Assembly (NCBI GenBank): GCA_002418765.1
Contig: DIET01000001.1
Coordinates: 1 to 45,028, forward strand
Origin: Peptococcaceae bacterium UBA5767
GTDB taxonomy: Bacteria > Bacillota > TC1 > UBA5767
DNA length: 45,028 nucleotides
Direction: 5' to 3'
This document shows, in pieces, positions 40,470-45,028 of the stretch; within the stretch, counting starts at the first letter, position 1, and each line of letters starts with the position of its first letter. Position numbers and translations under genes: made by a program. The notes beneath the pieces are model-generated. The model was not told the origin of the DNA and ran no database searches. It saw nothing but the letters and a program-made list of their open reading frames with translations.

Positions 40470-40659
40470 AAGTGTAGATGAAAGACCTTGAGAAGGTTTT
40501 CCATCTGCACTTATTTTCTTATAATGAGCTTGTAAATGGACGACGGCGTCTTTTTTGGATCATAGCATCCGTCATAAAAACTGTCGTCCATCGGCTCATT
40601 GTAAGCAGTCGATGAAGCAGGTTGGGCATGTACGCCCGCGTCACGAACTAAAATGATTG
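40470..40659 (+). ncRNA. candidate bridge RNA of the IS110 element
   Basis: Three successive structures fit the published IS110 bridge-RNA plan. (1) A 5' stem-loop, 40470-40512, about 20 bp with few mismatches. (2) A stem AATGAGC/GCTCATT (40523-40529, 40594-40600) plus ATGGACGAC/GTCGTCCAT (40536-40544, 40583-40591), opening into a symmetric internal loop of 12 + 12 nt, capped by GGAT/ATCC. (3) A stem CAGTC(G)AT/ATGATTG (40606-40613, 40653-40659) with an internal loop of about 10 + 15 nt, capped by GGGC/GCCC. The second loop contains ACTAAAA (40647-40653), complementary to TTTTAGT at the left IS end (40456-40462). The first loop contains GTCTTTTT, pairing the target strand at GTCTCTTT with one G-U. 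Folding was done by eye. Confidence 0.6.
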
Positions 40660-40712
40660 AAGCAATGAGTGCAGATGGGATCATTTACAAATCTATTAGC
40701 GGAGGTAGTCGG

Positions 40713-41921
40713 ATGATTAGTGTAGGTGTGGATGTATCAAAGGGTAAAAGTACCGTTGCTGCACTGAAGGCAGATGGAGAGGTCGCACATGCTCCTTTTG
40801 ATGTGGAGCATACCAGTAGCTCGCTAATGAATCTATGCAATTGGATTCTAACACGTGAGGATGAAGTTCATGTGATCATGGAGGCGACTGGTCGCTACTA
40901 CTTGCCAATTCTGATGGCACTAGCGGAAAGCGGTATCTGGGTCAGTGTCATAAATCCACTGAAGATGAAAGAGTTTACGACGGGTATCAATTTTCGGAAG
41001 GTGAAAACGGATAAAGCTGATGCCTGGAAGATTGCACAGTATGGAATCATTCATTGGGCTGAACTGGCGGAATACAGGGTGGATGCACCAGTTTACCAGG
41101 CGCTTCGCACCTTGAACCGACAGTACCAGCACTACATGGGGATTCATGTAAGTCAGATACTGTTTCTAGACAAATTGCTGGATGATGCCTTTCCGGGGAT
41201 CACAGGCCTGCTCAAGCACGATTCAGCCGCATTTGGCAAGGACAAGCTGAGTGATTTCGTGAAGGTCTTCTGGCATACGGACTGCGTCAGAAAGCACAGG
41301 GAAGAGGCCTTTGTCCGTAGATATAATTCGTGGGCAAAAAAGAAAGGATACCACCAAAGCGAGTGCAAGGCTCGGAAGATCTTCGCACTGGCTCAAAATG
41401 GTATCCCAGTGGTGTCATCCACTAGCCCATATATGCGCGCGGGCGTTATGGATGCGGTACGGATTCTGCGCGAAACAGACCATACTCTTGAAACCATTTT
41501 AGCACGGATGGCGGAACTTGCACAGGATACTGAAGAGTACAAAGTGGCTGTGGAATTTTCCGGCATTGCCAACAAACTGGCTGTACAGATGGTAGCTGAG
41601 ATTGGTGACATGAGCAAATTTCGCAACAAGAAATGCCTGGTTGCCTTTGCAGGTATTGATTCTCCACCGCATGAATCCGGTCAGTACCGCGGAACGAAAC
41701 GTCATATCTCCAAGCGGGGTTCAATAATTTTGCGAAAGGTTGGCTACCAAGCGATGAAGTGTATGAAGTCGACGAAGAACGATGATTGTGCAGTCTACAA
41801 ATACATGCTCAAGAAAGAGCAAGAAGGGAAACCGAAGAAGGTTGCAAGGATTGCCGGGTTGAACAAGTTTTTAAGAATTTATTATGCGCGGGTAATGGAA
41901 CTGAAGCAGCAATCCATGTAG
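40713..41921 (+). CDS. IS110-family transposase (DEDD recombinase)
   Basis: A 402-aa full-length recombinase. The N-terminal RuvC-like DEDD domain has GVDVSK (Asp7), IMEATGRYY (Glu57) and KTDKADA (Asp100, Asp103). The central part is helical. The C-terminal Tnp20 domain has FAGIDSPPHESGQYRGTKRHISKRGS, with the expected catalytic serine in HISKRG (about Ser333). No frameshift or stop interrupts it, so it may be active. The ATG at 40713 follows GGAGGT; an earlier in-frame ATG (40653) lies inside the structured RNA. It recombines DNA guided by a bridge RNA from the same element. Confidence 0.93.
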   Translation: MISVGVDVSKGKSTVAALKADGEVAHAPFDVEHTSSSLMNLCNWILTREDEVHVIMEATGRYYLPILMALAESGIWVSVINPLKMKEFTTGINFRKVKTDKADAWKIAQYGIIHWAELAEYRVDAPVYQALRTLNRQYQHYMGIHVSQILFLDKLLDDAFPGITGLLKHDSAAFGKDKLSDFVKVFWHTDCVRKHREEAFVRRYNSWAKKKGYHQSECKARKIFALAQNGIPVVSSTSPYMRAGVMDAVRILRETDHTLETILARMAELAQDTEEYKVAVEFSGIANKLAVQMVAEIGDMSKFRNKKCLVAFAGIDSPPHESGQYRGTKRHISKRGSIILRKVGYQAMKCMKSTKNDDCAVYKYMLKKEQEGKPKKVARIAGLNKFLRIYYARVMELKQQSM

Positions 41922-42063
41922 ATACAGGCAAAAAGACAAGCACGACCCAAGCCTTAATCCAAGTTAAGGCCTATTTATCGTGCTCTCTTTAACAGGAACC
42001 TGATTTTCACAAAGAAATTTGAAAAATTACTAATTTGCTATTGATTTTGGTTAGCAGGTTTTT

Positions 42064-42171
42064 ATGGATGGAAGAGATTTGGTCGAAGAGGATAGTTATT
42101 TGGATATTTTAGCCATTTTCATTAGAAATATTTGGCAATTATATACAAAGGTTAATGGGTACATTAACTAG
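42064..42171 (+). other. possible 35-aa small ORF in the gap after the IS
   Basis: The 41991-42225 gap is AT-rich. It contains an ATG at 42064 opening a 35-codon frame to TAG at 42169 (MDGRDLVEEDSYLDILAIFI...). The ribosome site AGCAGG is weak and the protein is not recognised, so it may be chance. Nothing else is seen in the gap apart from GGGAGGT before the next gene. Confidence 0.15.
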
Positions 42172-42225
42172 AAGAACAAGGTTGTATTTGGTAATAATAA
42201 ACAGTTTACATAAGGGAGGTACAGT

Positions 42226-42897
42226 ATGGGTAAACGTATTGGGCTGATTGTTCCATCATCGAATACGGTGATGGAAGTGGATTTTTACCGTAATTTGCCA
42301 CAGGATGTGACACTACATACGGCCAGGATGTATTTGTTTGATACAACTGTCAAAGGCGAGGAAGAAATGCTTGATATGCATTTCCCGAAGGCCTTGTATG
42401 ATTTGGCTACGGTAGAGCCGGATGTAATCGTATTCGGCTGCACTTCAGCGGGTGCCTTGCGTGGCAATGAATATGATGCTGAACTATGCCGCACCATTGA
42501 ACGAGTGGGGAAAGGCAAAAGTGTCAGTGTGATTCAATCGGTGCGCAAACATGCTATGGAACTGGGACTCCAGAGACTACTGGTTCTTACTCCCTATATC
42601 AAGGATCTGAACGACCGCATTGCCAGTAGTCTAAAAGCCCAGGGCACTGAAGTGGTGGGTATTTATGGTCTGGGTATCGATCACAATCATAGCATTGGTC
42701 TGGTGGAGCCAAAGGATATCGTGTCCTTTGCTCTGGACAAAGCATCTAGACATGAGGGCGAATATGATGGGATTTTCTTATCCTGTACTAATTTTAGGGC
42801 GATGGATGTATATCAGGAAATTGAGGATAAATTGGGATGCCCTGTCATGACAAGCAACCAAGCGGCTTTTGAGGCGACAATCAAACAATTGGGATGA
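42226..42897 (+). CDS. maleate isomerase / arylmalonate decarboxylase-like (Asp/Glu racemase fold)
   Basis: A 223-aa enzyme of the Asp/Glu/hydantoin racemase superfamily, nearest to maleate cis-trans isomerases. It has IGLIVPSSNTVMEVDFYRNLP at the N-terminus and two catalytic-type cysteines in VFGCTSAGAL and FLSCTNFRAMD. The two-cysteine pattern supports isomerase or racemase chemistry rather than the one-cysteine decarboxylases. The start at 42226 follows GGGAGGT. The PucR gene begins 24 nt after its stop and a DHOD-like gene follows, suggesting a nitrogen-heterocycle catabolic cluster in which maleate or a maleamate-like acid could arise. The substrate is inferred. Confidence 0.82.
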   Translation: MGKRIGLIVPSSNTVMEVDFYRNLPQDVTLHTARMYLFDTTVKGEEEMLDMHFPKALYDLATVEPDVIVFGCTSAGALRGNEYDAELCRTIERVGKGKSVSVIQSVRKHAMELGLQRLLVLTPYIKDLNDRIASSLKAQGTEVVGIYGLGIDHNHSIGLVEPKDIVSFALDKASRHEGEYDGIFLSCTNFRAMDVYQEIEDKLGCPVMTSNQAAFEATIKQLG

Positions 42898-42921
42898 GGA
42901 CGGAAGGCGGGGTATAAGGGG

Positions 42922-44586
42922 ATGAAATTTACTGTACGTGATGCTTTGGAGATGGAACCTCTGAATCAGTCCAAAGTGGTAGGCGGGTTGGAGGGACTGG
43001 ACAGAGAGGTGCGTTTTGTCAACATCATGGAAGTACCTGATGTGAAACGCTGGATGAAGGGCGGAGAGTTTTTGGTGACGGCAGGGTTTGCGTTTCATGA
43101 GGTCCCAACCTTGATTGACACTATACTAGATGATCTCAATACGGTCGGTATTGCCGCCTTTGGGATTAAGTTGGGGCCGTATCTCCAATCTATTCCTGAA
43201 GCGCTGATTGCTCATGCTAATCGTCTGTCTATTCCATTGCTTGAATTGCCCAAGGATGTGCCTTATATGGATTTCATGATCCCTATTTTTGAGCGTTTGA
43301 TGCTTAGTCAGTACCGTGCACTCAAGCGCGTTGAGCAAACCCACGAACGCCTCATTAATCTGGCATTGCATGGAGAGGGGATAGAAGGCATCTGTTTGAC
43401 CCTGGAGAATATCCTGGAAGCACCCATACTTGTTCTGGATAAAGCGGCCAACTGTATGTCAGTGTTGTGTGGTAATCCATATGAACACGAATCTCTGGAC
43501 CTTTGGGATGAAGGATTTGTTCGATTTTTTGAAGACCAGGTTGTCAAGCAAAATCTCATTGTTCACCGCTGCAATCAGGTACCGTATTTGAATGGGACAT
43601 CCTTGGTGATTGTGCCGATTGAGATCAATCGGAGCATTGATCGTTATCTTGTAGCCTGGGACAAAGAAGGAAATATGGATGAAGTCAATTTGCGTGCTCT
43701 GGAGCATGCGGCAACCGTGATTGCGCTCGAGGTAATCAAAGAAAAAGCCGTTTATGAAAGCGAGCAGCAAATGCGTGGAGAACTGTTGGAGGATTTACTT
43801 TATAAGCTGTATAAAAATCGTGATCTGGTATTGAAACGGGCTAGTTTTTGCAATGTGAACATTCATGATGAACTCAGTGTATTTGTTTTGGATATTGATG
43901 AATTTGACGACTATATCGTGAAGAAGAAGTTGCAATCAGAAGAAGACATTCAAAAAATCAAACAGAATCTGATGCAAATAGTACGTTTTTCTATGGTCAA
44001 CTTTTTGGGATATTCTCCGTTATTGTTGGCTAGAAGTGATAGTATCGTTGGCTTGATTCATCATGGAGAAGAACAAAAAAAGGATGATATCCGGTCTCTG
44101 TTTTTATTGTTGCGTAAGGATATCCTAAAAAAATATCCCAAGTTGAATGTGACAGTGGGGATAGGCTCCTGGAAAAAGAATATTGATGATCTGGATGAGT
44201 CCTATGAAGAGGCCAAATTGGCACTCAAGGTGAGTCGGTCCATGAACCATCAGCAAGGAGTTGCTTTTTTTGAAGATCAGGGGCCCTATTGTTTTCTTTC
44301 TGAGTACAAGGATTCCGCGCAACTGCACAGTTTTTATGAGACAACGATAGGCAAGTTGATACACTATGACACCAACAACAAAACGGAACTAAAGGACACC
44401 TTGGAAGCTTATTTTGGATGTGGACAAAATGTAAGGCTTACTGCGGAATCCATGTATTTGCATCGCAATTCAATTATCTATCGCTTAAAAAAAATTGAAG
44501 AGATTACAGGGATGAGTTTGTCTCTTCCTGAGAATTCATTCAGCCTTCAGTTGGCATTGAAGATTGGTGATATTATTGCTGAATAA
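42922..44586 (+). CDS. PucR-family transcriptional regulator
   Basis: A 554-aa regulator. The N-terminal PucR domain is clear (about 1-125): FTVRDALEMEPLNQSKVVGGLEGLDREVRFVNIMEVPDVKRWMKGGEFLVTAGFAF. The GGDEF-like/CdaR-type middle follows, and the C-terminal HTH_30 domain is YLHRNSIIYRLKKIEEITGMSLS. PucR proteins control purine (ureide) catabolism in Bacillus, and relatives control other nitrogen-compound pathways. It lies between the maleate-isomerase-like and DHOD-like genes and probably activates them. The start at 42922 is preceded by AGGCGGGGTATAAGGGG. Confidence 0.92.
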   Translation: MKFTVRDALEMEPLNQSKVVGGLEGLDREVRFVNIMEVPDVKRWMKGGEFLVTAGFAFHEVPTLIDTILDDLNTVGIAAFGIKLGPYLQSIPEALIAHANRLSIPLLELPKDVPYMDFMIPIFERLMLSQYRALKRVEQTHERLINLALHGEGIEGICLTLENILEAPILVLDKAANCMSVLCGNPYEHESLDLWDEGFVRFFEDQVVKQNLIVHRCNQVPYLNGTSLVIVPIEINRSIDRYLVAWDKEGNMDEVNLRALEHAATVIALEVIKEKAVYESEQQMRGELLEDLLYKLYKNRDLVLKRASFCNVNIHDELSVFVLDIDEFDDYIVKKKLQSEEDIQKIKQNLMQIVRFSMVNFLGYSPLLLARSDSIVGLIHHGEEQKKDDIRSLFLLLRKDILKKYPKLNVTVGIGSWKKNIDDLDESYEEAKLALKVSRSMNHQQGVAFFEDQGPYCFLSEYKDSAQLHSFYETTIGKLIHYDTNNKTELKDTLEAYFGCGQNVRLTAESMYLHRNSIIYRLKKIEEITGMSLSLPENSFSLQLALKIGDIIAE

Positions 44587-44591
44587 AGAGT

Positions 44592-44617
44592 CATTGTATG
44601 AAATGAACAATGCTTTT
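44592..44617 (+). terminator. weak possible terminator after the PucR gene
   Basis: CATTGT (44592-44597) can pair with ACAATG (44607-44612), followed by CTTTT. The stem is short, so read-through is likely. Confidence 0.3.
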
Positions 44618-44732
44618 GTAAAAACTATAGCTATTAGAGCCAAAGGTAAGTAAGCCAATGTCAGAGAATTCCTAACATCACACATTATTGTGAAATGGAT
44701 AAATCAGATCAACGATGAAAGGGGCATGGCTT

Positions 44733-45028
44733 ATGGCGAATTTGAAAGTAAACTATTGTGGGGTAGAATACCGGAATCCTCTGATTCTGGCCTCAGCGAC
44801 GCCAGGACAAGATGGAGAAGGCATGCGAATAGCCGGAGAGAAGGGAATTGGTGGTGTCATACCCAAGACCATCGGACCCAAGCAAGACTGGGCAGCCCAT
44901 CCTTGTAATGGGAGACTGTATTTGCATCGGTACAAAAACAAACCGATTGGTATGGTGAACTTGGAATTGTTTACAACCATGACCCGGGATGAATGGGTGC
45001 AGAGGGAACTGGAGATCGCCAAACGATC
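44733..45028 (+). CDS. dihydroorotate/dihydropyrimidine dehydrogenase-like protein, 5' part
   Basis: The first 98 codons of a gene that runs off the window. The ATG at 44733 follows GAAAGGGG. The reading gives MANLKVNYCGVEYRNPL, then LILASATPGQ, EKGIGGVIPKTIG and PIGMVNLELFT. This is the N-terminal flavin-barrel pattern of the DHOD/PreA family (NPLILASA, KTIG). PreA-type proteins carry FMN and reduce or oxidise dihydropyrimidines. The next gene(s) and any Fe-S domain lie outside the window. The competing frame from 44690 has no family resemblance and is rejected. Confidence 0.78.
   Translation, partial: MANLKVNYCGVEYRNPLILASATPGQDGEGMRIAGEKGIGGVIPKTIGPKQDWAAHPCNGRLYLHRYKNKPIGMVNLELFTTMTRDEWVQRELEIAKR

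Larger units (their letters stand above)
40451..41990 (+). mobile_element. IS110-family insertion sequence, ~1.53 kb
   Basis: Boundaries are inferred from TCTCTTT at the left (40451-40457), repeated at the right (41984-41990). Between them lie a 5' non-coding region with strong RNA structure and one full-length IS110 transposase. A 3' nested hairpin (AGCACGA/TCGTGCT, 41939-41984, enclosing GCCTTAA/TTAAGGC) ends exactly at the right repeat. Deleting one repeat and the element restores a normal HAD terminator (GAGTCTCTTTAAC). Exact recombination bases cannot be fixed without an empty-site relative. Confidence 0.75.

Noticed and set aside
44690..44908. 72-codon frame starting at 44690 as the last gene
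   Set aside because: The frame from ATG 44733 matches the DHOD/PreA family and stays open to the window end, whereas the 44690 frame stops early and matches nothing.

Overview
The window looks like chromosomal DNA from a low-to-mid G+C, anaerobic Clostridia-type Firmicute. The evidence is consistently strong AGGAGG-type ribosome binding sites, intrinsic terminators, a T-box leader, lipoprotein-anchored binding proteins, a tungstate importer, and many ABC importers and catabolic enzymes. No rRNA, tRNA or CRISPR array was seen, so the genus is not assignable from sequence reading alone.

Layout. 1-1.8 kb: a T-box leader with a UAC (Tyr) specifier in front of a tyrosine phenol-lyase-type enzyme. 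2.0-6.6 kb (minus strand): a DUF1846 protein, then tupABC behind a molybdenum/tungsten-cofactor-type riboswitch. 6.6-7.4 kb: an intergenic stretch with copy A of an unidentified conserved RNA-like element, then a LacI-type promoter/operator. 7.4-14.8 kb: a carbohydrate-type ABC importer (two permeases, lipoprotein, ATPase) interleaved with a cytoplasmic CpdB-like phosphoesterase and a HAD phosphatase, followed by an MgtC-like protein. 14.9-15.6 kb (minus): a MerR/TipAS regulator with its own 19-bp-spacer promoter. 15.8-23.8 kb: an amidohydrolase (deaminase family), a BMP-type nucleoside ABC importer, an Fe-S flavoprotein and a LacI regulator. 23.9-27.1 kb: a cell-wall glucosaminidase and a pyridoxal/pyridoxamine kinase. 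27.1-27.4 kb: copy B of the conserved element, ending in a strong terminator. 27.4-33.2 kb: a signal-less NMT1/THI5-like binding protein, a polar amino-acid-type ABC importer with two permeases, a PuuE/PgdA-like hydrolase and a GntR/FCD regulator. 33.2-40.5 kb: ThpR, a decayed EamA transporter, a duplicated-domain lipoprotein, an SRAP protein, a GGDEF/HD-GYP protein and a HAD phosphatase. 40.45-41.99 kb: an IS110-family element with a foldable candidate bridge RNA, inserted in a terminator T-tract. 42.2 kb to the end: a maleate-isomerase-like enzyme, a PucR regulator and the start of a dihydropyrimidine/dihydroorotate dehydrogenase-like gene.

How the parts fit. Two operons (7.4-14 kb and 15.8-22.7 kb) have the same promoter-operator geometry: -35/17 bp/-10, an 18-bp palindrome beginning 7 nt after the -10, and a second related palindrome 32-33 bp further on. 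A LacI gene follows the second operon. I infer one regulon for salvage of nucleotides and nucleosides: one importer feeds a cytosolic CpdB-like phosphoesterase, the other feeds a purine-deaminase-like amidohydrolase. The right end (PucR, Asp/Glu-racemase-fold enzyme, DHOD-like protein) suggests further nitrogen-heterocycle catabolism.

The most novel-looking items are the duplicated ~185-nt element, the candidate bridge RNA with partial matches to the IS end, the tyrosine T-box controlling a nominally degradative enzyme, and the signal-less NMT1-like protein inside an amino-acid importer operon.
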